From Schizochytrium sp. CCTCC M209059 (lineage: Eukaryota; Sar; Bigyra; Thraustochytrida; Thraustochytriidae), in contig KN805392.1 in the NCBI GenBank assembly GCA_000818945.1, forward strand, positions 62,001-126,000: a stretch of 64,000 nucleotides of DNA, written 5' to 3'. The translations under genes and the position numbers were made by a program. Shown here in pieces: positions 41,757-51,197 of the stretch (position 1 is the first letter of the stretch; each line of letters starts with the position of its first letter). The notes under the pieces are model-generated. The model did not search any database. It worked only from the letters and a program-made list of their open reading frames with translations, and was not told the DNA's origin.

Positions 41757-42725
41757 TCAGTTGGAGTGGGTCATGCTCCGTCGGTGCTTGCGATCTTCAG
41801 AGGAGCAGGAGGAGGAGGAATAAGATGGTTTGCGACTCGAATCTGGCGACTTTGGTGCCTCCTGGGCTTTCTCTGCCTCCGGGCAGCAATAATGCTCGGC
41901 ACAAGTAGGTTGATAGGACTCTGCACCTCCGACGAGGACTTGGTTTGCGCTATGAACGATTCGGGATGTAAAGGGTGCCGCGGCGCCGCAAATGTGACAT
42001 TGTGCTGCGAGGGTTTCAACGTTGGCAGGGTCTGCGCGATCTGCAAGGTCGAGCATACGTCCAAAGGGGTTTTTGCGAAAATCAAGGTCTAGTCCAGCAA
42101 TAATAAGAGCATGATGTTGCTCCGCACGCACAATGCGGTCGTGGAGGCGAAGGAGATCATCGCCAAAAAATTGGCCCTCGTCGACAGCGACCAAAAGGTT
42201 TTGATGGCCAGGAAGCTCAAGGTCATCCAATGAGGCGAACGCGTGCACATCGGATGTTCTACGCTTGCCCGTGTGCGTGGACACGGCAGAGAGTGAGCCG
42301 GCGCGCAGGTCTTCACTCCACTTTGCTACGAGACAGCGTCCAAATTGTGGTTCGAGGTCCTCGAGGAGCTGCAGTAGACGGGAGGTTTTGCCAGAAAACA
42401 TGGGCCCCATGATCACGCGCAAACGCGGCGCCGCCTGCTGCAGGCGTGCGCCCTGCCGTACGTTCCGGGTGAGGCTTTTGCCCCCACCGAGGTCCTCGAG
42501 GAGCTGCAGTAGACGGGAGGTTTTGCCAGAAAACATGGGCCCCATGATCACGCGCAAACGCGGCGCCGCCTGCTGCAGGCGTGCGCCCTGCCGTACGTTC
42601 CGGGTGAGGCTTGCGCCCACACGCTCGATCATCCCCGTCATGGCCTTGCGGGCCTTGGGTCCTCCGATCGCTTGGCGCACGGAGCAACGCAATGGAATTG
42701 GATTGGTCGTTAGTCTTTCGAGCAC
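41757..42725 (-). CDS. TK1: Type II thymidine kinase with in-frame duplicated P-loop segment
   Basis: 322 residues. The enzyme phosphorylates thymidine in the dNTP salvage pathway. Family marks: Walker A MGPMFSGKTSRLLQLL, catalytic-Glu region VAVDEGQFFGDDL, DLDFRKNPFG, zinc ligands CHICG and CAEHYC, and the lasso GGAESYQP. Residues about 40-79 and 85-124 are identical: each contains LTRNVRQGARLQQAAPRLRV plus the P-loop (62-69 and 107-114). Only the second copy continues into the normal EPQFGRCLVAKW, so the first is extra. The start is unsure; ATGs at 42641 or 42632 (MTGMIERVG) would also keep both copies. The Ser/Glu-rich tail is typical of eukaryotic TK1 regulation, but no KEN box was seen. 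Confidence 0.9.
   Translation of the reverse strand: MLERLTTNPIPLRCSVRQAIGGPKARKAMTGMIERVGASLTRNVRQGARLQQAAPRLRVIMGPMFSGKTSRLLQLLEDLGGGKSLTRNVRQGARLQQAAPRLRVIMGPMFSGKTSRLLQLLEDLEPQFGRCLVAKWSEDLRAGSLSAVSTHTGKRRTSDVHAFASLDDLELPGHQNLLVAVDEGQFFGDDLLRLHDRIVRAEQHHALIIAGLDLDFRKNPFGRMLDLADRADPANVETLAAQCHICGAAAPFTSRIVHSANQVLVGGAESYQPTCAEHYCCPEAEKAQEAPKSPDSSRKPSYSSSSCSSEDRKHRRSMTHSN
42353..42612 (-). repeat. Exact 125-bp direct repeat inside thymidine kinase
   Basis: Copy A 42353-42477 and copy B 42488-42612 are identical by eye over 125 bp, separated by 10 bp. The period is 135 bp (45 codons), so the reading frame is kept. Confidence 0.95.
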
Positions 42726-43524
42726 GCACGCACTGCTTGCACTGTTAGGCTTGTTAGGCAGGCCCCCTCCCTATACGCCTCCGTGCCAGTGAACAGGCCT
42801 AGGTAGTATAGGCCTCACAGTCAATCAAAAATCACAAATGTGCACAATCAGTCTATCACTTGGATGTTTGACTCGGCTGGGTTCCAGCGAGCAACAGCTG
42901 ACAGACGAACAGCTGTCGGAGAGACCAGAGAGGGAGAAAAGAGTCACGCCATGTTCTGGTCTTGACCGAATTCGAAAGACGTGTCTCGAGAGCAAATGAG
43001 TCTCTATTTTTCAACACCTAAACAGAGAGGTTGTGGCTGCAAGTTCGCGGAGCTTGTCTTTTTCTCAAAAGTAGCGACTAATTATCCGCAAGCATGTTAT
43101 ACACGCACGGCTTTGTTAGAGAAATCGAGTCGAATGAAGGAGTTCTCTCAAATGTTAGGTCATGGCCTGCTTTCCACTCGAAAGAACGCAAGACGCGCCT
43201 CCTCAAGCAATTACGAAATGAGAGAGAAAGAGAGAAGATGACACAGAATTATTCGTGATACCGTCGTAACAGACAGCCGGTGCTTATGTTGGGTTGTAGC
43301 GACAAAGAAAACGCTATAGAGAACAAAGACATTGGTTGACAAGCAATAAAGGAAGCGCAGCACATGCGTCGAGGAAGGGAGCCGAGCTCGACATTCCCGG
43401 GATCGCGAAGAGAGAATAAAGCACAAAAAGCACAAATTGCAAGCGCACATGGTAAGCGGGTCGACTGGCTGGAGACGCTGATGTCCATTGGCAGCACCTT
43501 GTGGAAAAAGGAGCGCACGCACGC

Positions 43525-43559
<35 letters not shown>

Positions 43560-43607
43560 TACGAGAAGAAAGACACAGAGGCGATGGAATGGTATGGTCT
43601 CCCAAGA
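42726..43607. other. Intergenic region with (GA)n
   Basis: 882 bp upstream of thymidine kinase and downstream of the PH protein. It has (GA)n at 43529-43556. No gene supported. Confidence 0.5.
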
Positions 43608-44498
43608 TTAGACCATGCGCTCGTAGAGGGCTTTGGCCCGAACGGCCTGCTCCTTTGCGCGCGCCTCAAAGAAGCGACGTAGCGCCGAGACGCTTGCGCG
43701 CACCTCGTTGTCCTCGCGCTGAAAGCTTGCCTGGGGCGCTGCTCCATTGCGAATAATCATTGCCGCCTCAAGTTTTTCGAGGGCTTGCTCTGCCTGCGCG
43801 AGCTTGCGTTCCACAGACATGCGCTTCGCAACGGCCTTGCGGCGTTCCGCCTCCTCCTTGGAAACGCGACCGGTGAGGTCCGTCCGTGTGCCCTCGAGGA
43901 TGGAGACTCGCGAGCGCTCGGCACTGAGCTTGGCCTGGAACGCATCGGCGCGCTGTTGGTCGCGCAAGCGGGCCTCCTCGCGCTGCTGCTGCTCGCGGTC
44001 GAGACGCGCGGCGCGCTCCTGCATTTCCTGGAAAGCCTGCTCCTTTTCGGCCTCAAGCTGACTGCCTTCAGCTTGCATCTTTTCAATGAGCGCTGCGCCG
44101 AGCATGGCATTTTCGAGCGTGGCGCGCTTGGCCTGCTGAAACGCGACGAGCCAATCCATGGCCTCGCCCGGGTTCTCCGCCTTGACGCGAAAGTTTGCGT
44201 TCGAGTCGATGTTGGAGACGGAGATCAGGCGCCGGTCTCGGACGTCCAGACTTACGGTCGCGCCGTTGAGGGGGATCACACACGTGGGTTTAGAGTCCCA
44301 GGGCCCGGCGCTCTCATTCTTGCTCTTGTAGAAGAGCAGAAAGGACTCCTTGACCACTGCATGCACGCGTTTGTAGAACGGCATGCGCATCGACATGTCC
44401 ATGCGCTGGAGCGGGCCTTCCTTTTGTACCAGGATATGGTGCTCGAGTCCGTTCTCGTCGAGCCCAAGCAGCTTGTCGGCCTTGGTTATGGCCGCCAT
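43608..44498 (-). CDS. PH-domain protein with long coiled coil
   Basis: 296 residues. A PH-like domain covers about 20-125: ILVQKEGPLQRMD starts strand 1, VHAVVKESFLLFYKSKNE fits strands 2-3, TCVIPLNGATVSL follows, and the C-terminal helix carries the conserved Trp (AMDWLVAFQQAK). From about 130 to 240 the sequence is a heptad-rich coiled coil (LDREQQQREEARLRDQQRAD; ERRKAVAKRMSVERKLAQAE). The final 50 residues are helical. PH domains bind phosphoinositides or proteins; a membrane-linked scaffolding role is an inference. No orthologue recognised. Confidence 0.75.
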   Translation of the reverse strand: MAAITKADKLLGLDENGLEHHILVQKEGPLQRMDMSMRMPFYKRVHAVVKESFLLFYKSKNESAGPWDSKPTCVIPLNGATVSLDVRDRRLISVSNIDSNANFRVKAENPGEAMDWLVAFQQAKRATLENAMLGAALIEKMQAEGSQLEAEKEQAFQEMQERAARLDREQQQREEARLRDQQRADAFQAKLSAERSRVSILEGTRTDLTGRVSKEEAERRKAVAKRMSVERKLAQAEQALEKLEAAMIIRNGAAPQASFQREDNEVRASVSALRRFFEARAKEQAVRAKALYERMV

Positions 44499-44564
44499 GT
44501 TTGCCTGCGCGGGCGTCGCCTCGCTCCTCCGCGCCGTCTACGTCTCCGTACGCGCGTCCCTCCG

Positions 44565-44566
44565 TG

Positions 44567-44614
<48 letters not shown>
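44565..44614 (+). repeat. (TGCC)n microsatellite
   Basis: About 12 tandem TGCC units shortly upstream of the PH-protein start. Confidence 0.95.
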
Positions 44615-44729
44615 CGCGCGTCCAAGCGTGCGGCTCTGCGCGTACGTACCCGCGCTCGCTCCGCGTCGCGCTGCTCCGCCCGTGTCCTCTTGGCCTCCAG
44701 GGACGCGCCGAGCAGCCTGCACGCTTCCT

Positions 44730-44730
<1 letters not shown>

Positions 44731-44778
<48 letters not shown>

Positions 44779-44780
44779 CC
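44731..44780 (+). repeat. Second (TGCC)n microsatellite
   Basis: About 12 more TGCC units, 117 bp after the first array. Confidence 0.95.
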
Positions 44781-45403
44781 GCGGCCAAGCGCAGCGAGTC
44801 CGGCGCGGCGTCCGGCTGCGCGCGATCGCCGCCTGCCTTGCAATCCGTCTGCGGTCTGCGTGTCTATCTGTCTGCCTGTCTGTCTGTCTGTTCTGCCGCG
44901 CCGCGCGACGGTGCACGCGCCCAGTTTCTGCGTGGGCGCGACTTTTTCGCCTTCGCGCTTACAGTTAGTTAGCTGCGTAGCTAGCTAGCTAGCCAGTGCC
45001 TAGCAGTCCGGACTGCTCGCCAGCGATCCGTCGCTGTTGCGCCGGGCCTATAGCCGACTTCGGCGCGCGCATAACCCACTTGCGCGCCGCTCGCGCCACT
45101 GTGCCAGGTGTGCGGAGGCCGCTCTTCCTCCCGACGAGCCAGCTGGGTAGTTCGTACATGGCGGAGCTGCTCCTGCTGCTGCTGCCGCTGCTGCTGCCGC
45201 TGCTGCTTGCGGGCGGGCGGGCGAGGCAGCCGCGTCCGCGCTCGCCCGGCAGCGGCAGCCGCCCGCACGCGGCCCCGCGCCCGTCTCCCGGCGACGAGAG
45301 CAGCAGCGGCGGCGGAAGCGGAAGCGGGCGGCGAGAGCGCGACGGCGAGAAATGCTGAGCGCGTGCACCCATTCTCGGCCGCGCGGCTGCGTCGAGGCGA
45401 GCC

Positions 45404-45475
45404 AACGCGAGGCGAGGCGAGCCAACGCGAGGCGAGGCGAGGCGAGGCGACGCGAGGCGACGCGAGGCGACGCGA
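45404..45475 (+). repeat. GCGAG-type repeats
   Basis: Irregular tandem gcgag/gcgac units with aacgcgaggcgagg duplications. Confidence 0.8.
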
Positions 45476-45899
45476 GCAGGCGGGAGCCGGGAGGCTTGCG
45501 GTGCGTCGCGGGCACGAGGTGGACGGCTCGCCTAGCCCAGCAGCAGAACTATGGCCAAAACGCGCACGTGCACACACACATATGTGCACAAGCGGCGGCA
45601 CGGCTGTCGCCGGCGAGGCCACGGACGAGAGGCGCCGAGGGACCTGCGGCAGGTGGCGGCTGATCACGAGCAGCGGCGCGTCGCAGAAGGCGGCCCTGGC
45701 CGGCGGGGGGGGCTCGCAGGCCCAGCGTGGAGGACACCACATAGGATCGCAGAACTTCCTCACATGTCAAAGAGGGGGGTGTGTATCGATCGCGACGATG
45801 TTTCGTGCGCTCGATGAATCTCGCTCTTCGGGCTTGGTGCGGGCAGACTCGCAGTCGAGGCGGTGGACACTGCCCGGGCGCTCGGGCAGTCACGCTTGG

Positions 45900-46685
45900 T
45901 GGATAGTCGAGCTCGTCACTCGTCGCTGACGCTAGGGGGGGGGAGCAAGTTGTTAGCCCTTCGGAGCAAAGGATGCAACATTCTTCTGCAATTTTGCGTG
46001 TATCACTTTCTCCTTTGCACATGGCCTTGCCCTTAGCTTGCAGCTTGTAATTCTTGATTTTTTTTTCTGGCCAGGCGAAGATCAATCTCTCGTGCGGGCC
46101 ATGTGCAGCCAGACTTGGAGGACCGATTTTTGTTCAAGCCCGTTCGTGACGCTTGGCTCTGTCGGAGACCCGGGAGGCATGGCGCGCGAGCAAGTTGGAG
46201 AAAGCAGCATTCTTCTAAAATAAGTTTCTTTGAGCCTTTGCGCTTGGTCTTGGCTTGCAACCAACTTGTGCTTCTTGATTCATTTTTCTGGCCTGACAAC
46301 AATCAATCTCTCGCGCGGGCCACGGGAAATCAGGCTTGGATGACCAAATCGATCCAAGCCCGATTCCAAGTTAGGCTTGGCGATATTGGAGACGCGGGAG
46401 GCACGCCGAGCGAGCAACTTAGAAAGAAAGCAGCATATTCCGGGATGTGTGTGTATAACTTTCTTTTGCCTTTGCACTTGTTGCAGTCAGGCTAACTTCA
46501 AGTGCCTATTAATTATTGATTCGAGGCTCGTTTCTTTCTCTTTTCTTTTATCTGGCCAGGCCAAGACCAATCTCTTATACGCGCCGTAGATAATCACGCT
46601 TGGATGACCGGTCCAAATCAGCCCCGTTTCTGACGCTTGGCACCATTGGATGCGCGGGAGGCACGCCACGCGAGCAAGTTGTCGG
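45900..46685 (-). repeat. Degenerate 220-265-bp tandem repeat family reaching into HGD
   Basis: Three units begin with a ctggcc-type block at 46067, 46288 and 46553 (spacing 221 and 265 bp). They share aatctctcg-like, gcttggatgacc-like, gacgcttgg-like, cgcgggaggca-like and gagcaa(c/g)tt blocks in the same order; a fourth, partial unit is recognisable from about 45910. Identity looks moderate, so the family is old. The last unit contains the stop and final codons of HGD. No transposase or terminal repeats seen. Confidence 0.7.
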
Positions 46686-48069
46686 CGCGAGATGCAGGAG
46701 GCTTGGCCTTGGGGTCAAACGAGGCAGGCATGTCGGCCCAGCATTGCTGATAGGTGAACTCGCGATGCGGAGACGTGCGCGCCGCATCGGAAAGCTCGAG
46801 CATAAAGGTGGTCTCAAACATGAAGGCAAGCCCTCCGTCGAAGAAGGCAGGGGACGTCGTATCGACCTTGGCGGGATCCGAAAAACGCTCAAAGGTAGCT
46901 GCGTCCGGGCCATGCGGAGACATGCAGGAATGCAGCGAGGAGCCACCAGGGACAAAACCTCCCTTCTTTGCGTCGTACTCGCCCCAGATCATCCCCATGT
47001 ACTCGGTCATGGTGTTCCGATGGAACCAGGGCGGACGAAAGGTATGCTCCATGGCCATCCACCGCGGAGGGAAGATGACAAAGTCCGCAACGGCAGTTCC
47101 GGGCTCGCTCGAGGGGCAGGTGAGCACCGTGTAGACGCTCGGGTCGGGATGATCATACGTGACCGAGTTCATGCAGTTGAACTTGCGCAAGTCGTACTTG
47201 TAGGGGACGTAGTTGCCGCGATATGCCACAACGTTAAACGGTGAAAAGCGCTGCGACATTTCGAACATGCGGCCTCCAAACTTGGTGTAGCCAGTCCACT
47301 CCTCACTGCCATTGCTGTCGTCCTCTGCATCGTAATGCGCCACCGGGGTCTGGAAATCCCACGGGTTTGCAAGCCCGTTGGCACCGATGGGGCCTAGGTC
47401 TGGGAGACGAAAGTGGCCTGAGAAGATCTCGAGCATGTAGCCGCGGTTCTCCTCACCCTCAAAGGCGACGCGAAAACGCATGCCCCGCTGGACTACGCAA
47501 ATCTCATTCGGCTCCACGCGCATAATGCCGAATTCGGTCTGCACGCGCATTGCGCCCATTTGCGGCACGATAAGCAGGTCGCCATCTGCGTTGGTCATGC
47601 TTTGGCGGACCATGCTGGCATTGGCCACATAGTTGTAGATGGCGAGACCATGCTTTTGCGTCGGGTCGCCGGACTTGCCGACCACTTCGATGCCTTCGAG
47701 AAAGGTGATTGCCTTTTCCGAGGTCTTGGGCACGGGCCGCGGTTGCCAGCGCATCTGGTTTGGATCAATCTCGTACGCTCGCTTCGTTTCCGTCTTGCTC
47801 ATGCCAAGACCACCAAGCGCGCTGGGAACCATCTCCGAGTGCTGCACGCTTGGGTGGGCACGGTACAGCCACGAACGCGTATTTTCGCTCCGCGGTCTCG
47901 TGAAGGCCGTGCCGCTCAGCTGCTCGGCGTAGAGGCCAAAGGGGCATTCCTGCGGGTTGTTCTGTCCTGCCGGTAGCGCGCCCTCGAGCGCTTCGGACTC
48001 GAAGGTGTTGCCAAAGCCACTTTGGTACTTGAGGTCGCTTGCATCCATTTTCTCCATTGTCTCGGTCAT
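46618..48069 (-). CDS. HGD: Homogentisate 1,2-dioxygenase
   Basis: 483 residues. It opens the ring of homogentisate to maleylacetoacetate in tyrosine catabolism. Family blocks are present: YQSGFGNTFESEALEGALP at the start, CPFGLYAEQLSGTAFTRPR, RVAFEGEENRGYMLEIFSGH, and iron ligands in WFHRNTMTEYMG (His and Glu) and HSCMSPHGPD (His), as in human HGD. The core ends near QCWADMPASFDPKAKPP; the last 23 or so residues (NLLAWRASRASNGAKRQKRG at the end) are not like other HGDs and come from the 3' tandem repeat family. No presequence, so probably cytosolic. No other tyrosine-pathway gene is nearby. Confidence 0.95.
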   Translation of the reverse strand: MTETMEKMDASDLKYQSGFGNTFESEALEGALPAGQNNPQECPFGLYAEQLSGTAFTRPRSENTRSWLYRAHPSVQHSEMVPSALGGLGMSKTETKRAYEIDPNQMRWQPRPVPKTSEKAITFLEGIEVVGKSGDPTQKHGLAIYNYVANASMVRQSMTNADGDLLIVPQMGAMRVQTEFGIMRVEPNEICVVQRGMRFRVAFEGEENRGYMLEIFSGHFRLPDLGPIGANGLANPWDFQTPVAHYDAEDDSNGSEEWTGYTKFGGRMFEMSQRFSPFNVVAYRGNYVPYKYDLRKFNCMNSVTYDHPDPSVYTVLTCPSSEPGTAVADFVIFPPRWMAMEHTFRPPWFHRNTMTEYMGMIWGEYDAKKGGFVPGGSSLHSCMSPHGPDAATFERFSDPAKVDTTSPAFFDGGLAFMFETTFMLELSDAARTSPHREFTYQQCWADMPASFDPKAKPPASRADNLLAWRASRASNGAKRQKRG

Positions 48070-48831
48070 TTATCCTCGCTGTGTTTCGTGAACGCTGCGC
48101 AGGGCTCTCTTCGCGTATGTTCGCGAAGCTCTCGTTCTTTCGTTCGTGCTCTCGTTTGTGCCGCTGTTGCCTTCACTTCAAGCCTGAGGGGGGGTCGAGC
48201 GAGAGCGCGAGCGCGCGGACTTTCTCGCAGTCGCTACGCGCGCGGCTGCGCCTGCGGCGCCTCTCGGTCTTGGCAGCGGCGTGTATAGTATAACACGAGT
48301 GACCGGCTGACTCCGCGGAGCTCGCGAGCGTACTTTCCTCTCGGTTCGTTGCAGGTCTGCCGGCCTCGCCTCGCCGCACCTCGCCGCGTTTTTGTCTCGC
48401 CTTGCCGCGCTTCGCCTTGCCGCGCCTCGCCGCGGCCTGGGAGTTTTCCTTCCGGCCGCCGTGTCGAACTGGGACGAAGATGCCGCCATGCCACAAAAAT
48501 ATCCTGGACCCGTCCCTCGCCCTCGCGGAAAAAGGGTTGCGCTCCGCCGGCTGGAGACCAAAAAGGGTTTCGCTCCCATGAGGCGCGGGAAAAAGGGTTG
48601 CGCGCCGCAACCGTTTTGAGAAGGCGGCGCGAGCGAGGCGCGCTCGCTCAGGGAGTCCGAGCTCGAGGCAGTTCCATTGCGAGATTAATTCATTGATTCA
48701 TCGGTCGGTCGAGGTCGAGGTTGAGATCGAGGTGGAGGTCAGGGGCGAGGGACCTGCGAGCGGCAAGGAGTCGTCGCGACCCGGCGTCGCGCGCGCGTAC
48801 AAAAACCAAAAGGGAAAAAAAGGGTGCAAAG
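48070..48831. promoter_or_regulatory. Divergent region HGD / KCTD with 30-bp repeats
   Basis: 762 bp. Three cores aaaaagggtt(g/t) at 48529, 48560 and 48590 are spaced 31 and 30 bp, and a related aaaaaaagggtgc stands just before the KCTD start. A gtgtatagtataac stretch near 48278 could be a TATA element for HGD. Confidence 0.5.
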
Positions 48832-50061
48832 ATGCTGCGAGGGAACTACGCGCAAGACGTGCGCGAGGCGCGGCGCGCCCAGGGCCTAGGCGGCAGCGTC
48901 GGCAGCATAGGTCTCGGATGGGACGCCAGGGCCGCAGAGAAACACGAAGATAATCTTGATGATGCCCTTGAGGTCCTGTACCAGCGAAATGAAGGATTCG
49001 GCGGCGCGAAAGCGAGCCAGAGCGAGGAGGGGAAAAGGGAGCCCCGCGTCGACCTCGAACGCGTGAGCCAGCGGCTTTTGCTCGAGCGCCAAGACCTCGA
49101 GGAAAAAATCAAGCAGACGCGACGAGAATTTCGTAAACTAGCGCGACGCAAGCTAGTTCTTGAAGACGAGTGGAAAAAAATAAATGTTGATCGAGCAGAC
49201 CTCGACGAGGACAAGCGCAGATTCGCGAGTGCGCGAAGGTCGCCCTGGTTCCAGAGCACGCTGCTTCCGACAAGCGAGCTTCGACGCGTCCGCATTAGCG
49301 TGGGAGGCCAACTCTTTGAGACGACAGAGCAGGTGCTCAAGCGGGATCCCGGCTCGCTCCTCGCCGCCTTGGTCGGGCCAGACAGCCCCATTCAGCCGGA
49401 CGATCGAGGCTGCTTCATCATCGACAGAGATTGGGTTCTCTTTCGCCATATTCTCGCCTTTCTTCGCGATGGCGCGCTACCGCAAGCCCCAGACGCAGCA
49501 GGAGACCAGCTCATCGCACGATTGTACAAGGAGGCGGATTTTTACCGTCTCGAGACGCTCCGCTGTGCCATTCGCGAATTTCTTGATCCATTCCAGCTAG
49601 TCGAGAGGGCAGCAGCGGTGCCACTCTCCCGACTTCACAAAATTGAGCGTCAAATGGAAAGTTCTCTTCAACATCTTAATCTTGGCGAAGACCCATACCT
49701 CTCGGGGGAGCGGTACGTGGACGATGATTTGGATATTGGCGGTAAAGGCAGCTCTGCGTCCAAAAAGGGCGACGCCGTCGACGACAAAAGTAACAAGAAT
49801 GATGATTGGTGGACCTCAAGCCGGTACAAAGGCCGCGACTTTCGTGCTAATCCTCCTGATGTGGACGAAGCCAATCCATGGCGCAAACGAGGGCCAAGCG
49901 CCACGACGAGACCTGAGGATTTCTTGCGCGAGCCAACGCTGGCTTCGACCTGGCGCCGACCCTCTTCGCCCACCTCGCCACCGTCGCTCTCGCCCCGATC
50001 GTCCGCAAGTAGCCAAAGACCTGCTTCGCAGCGGTCTAAAGATCATGGTTTCTGGCGATGA
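48832..50061 (+). CDS. KCTD-type BTB/T1 domain protein
   Basis: 409 residues from the ATG at 48832 (MLRGNYAQDVREARR); the frame is open upstream, but that part is Arg/Glu-rich leader. A coiled coil fills about 75-135. A potassium-channel-tetramerisation (T1/BTB) domain lies at about 150-250: RVRISVGGQLFETTEQVL, then DRDWVLFRHILAFLRDG and LYKEADFYRLETL. No membrane segment follows, so it is a soluble KCTD protein rather than a channel; such proteins often act as Cullin-3 adaptors, which here is inference. The tail is Ser/Pro/Arg-rich. Confidence 0.85.
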   Translation: MLRGNYAQDVREARRAQGLGGSVGSIGLGWDARAAEKHEDNLDDALEVLYQRNEGFGGAKASQSEEGKREPRVDLERVSQRLLLERQDLEEKIKQTRREFRKLARRKLVLEDEWKKINVDRADLDEDKRRFASARRSPWFQSTLLPTSELRRVRISVGGQLFETTEQVLKRDPGSLLAALVGPDSPIQPDDRGCFIIDRDWVLFRHILAFLRDGALPQAPDAAGDQLIARLYKEADFYRLETLRCAIREFLDPFQLVERAAAVPLSRLHKIERQMESSLQHLNLGEDPYLSGERYVDDDLDIGGKGSSASKKGDAVDDKSNKNDDWWTSSRYKGRDFRANPPDVDEANPWRKRGPSATTRPEDFLREPTLASTWRRPSSPTSPPSLSPRSSASSQRPASQRSKDHGFWR

Positions 50062-51197
50062 CTCCTTTTATCGTTTTTCCTTTTGATAAACCTCCTAACC
50101 TCGCAGCAAAATTCATGCAGTTTCATTTCCCTCTTCTGCCTAGAAAAGATTGACAGGTAGTAGACGTACTGTTTTCACGGACCGACATTTCGAGGACAGT
50201 CACCAGTGAGACATCGACAGCCATTATGATGACTCCCAGTCCCTGCACTGCGGTTGTCAATCTTCATTGCTCGCTCTCCAAATCATCGTCTCCACGGTGG
50301 AGATCGTGGGTAATGAGAGCGATGAAACTGCTGAATGTTGAAGAAAATGTGATGCCCCAGGTCAAGCGGGCTTCATAGAGAGTGACAAGAACGCAAAGGC
50401 AGAAACAATCGATCGGAGGACAAGATGATGATGAGAGAGAAAGAGAAAAGACAGTAAGACTTTTAGGTATACATGCCCTTCAAAGTGCTGAGTCTATTCT
50501 TGCTTAAAGACAATGGGATGTCGCGAACCTGTATTTGAAAGTAAGGGCTAAGCGTTTGCAAGAATGCTGCTGCAAAGCTGCATTAAAATTAAGCCGAAAA
50601 CGCGTTGTGACAGCACTTTTGCGTAGCGAAAACCGAAATTTATATCCACGTATACCACTCTTTTCAGATGATTTTATTTCATATTTTCCAGGTCGTTGGG
50701 CTCCTTGCCGCCAATTATTGCACCAAACAGCAGAGAAAGACTCTAAATCCGCGTTGTGCGCCTTCATGAGATTTTACTGTAACAACCGATTGCAAAACGG
50801 ACCACGAGGCAGTCGTCATTGCCCTCGAGTTGCCTCCTCGTGTCGTCTACAAATTACTTCAAGTTTGAGGAGTAGTAATCGATGGTTGTATTGGTGCCTG
50901 GCACGCTCAGCAGGCACAAAAGGCTGCTGAAATGCAGCGCGGCCACTGTGCCGTGGCGGCCAGTTTCCTATTATATGAGCCACTTCTTGCAGCCCGTTAG
51001 ACCATTTGATATCACGTGCAATTTTTATACCTTCTTGGCGTTGAGTCGCGATTTTCACACGTGGACCATTTTATCAGCAGCAGAGCGCAGACTGGGCTCG
51101 AGCGCAAGCAAAAGACAGAGACGACCTACCTCTTGCGAGCGAGACTGGCATCTTGAAAGGGGCTTGAGTTTCTTTCTGCGATTGACGAACGGCGGGC
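50062..51197. other. 1.1-kb intergenic region, AT-richer
   Basis: No gene is supported; short open frames on both strands have no domain or compositional support. Base composition is closer to balanced than in the flanks. Confidence 0.5.

Larger units (their letters stand above)
44499..46617. other. 2.1-kb repeat-filled intergenic region
   Basis: No supported gene. Contents in order: two (TGCC)n arrays, a TGTC array, a TAGC array, CTG-rich and GCGAG-rich stretches, then a 0.2-0.3-kb degenerate tandem family from about 45900 that runs into the 3' end of HGD. Open frames here are Arg/Ala/Cys low complexity. Confidence 0.65.

Noticed and set aside
45159..45358. Small frame with a signal-peptide-like Leu run
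   Set aside because: The Leu run is just a CTG repeat and the rest is Gly/Ser/Arg low complexity.
45108..45929. 273-residue frame rich in Arg, Cys and Ala
   Set aside because: Made of CTG and GCGAG repeats; several overlapping frames look equally open.
45900..46685. Possible CRISPR-like or transposon array
   Set aside because: Units are over 200 bp, diverged, with no spacers, terminal repeats or transposase.
50535..50930. 131-residue frame in the KCTD-PP2C spacer
   Set aside because: No domain, signal or compositional support.
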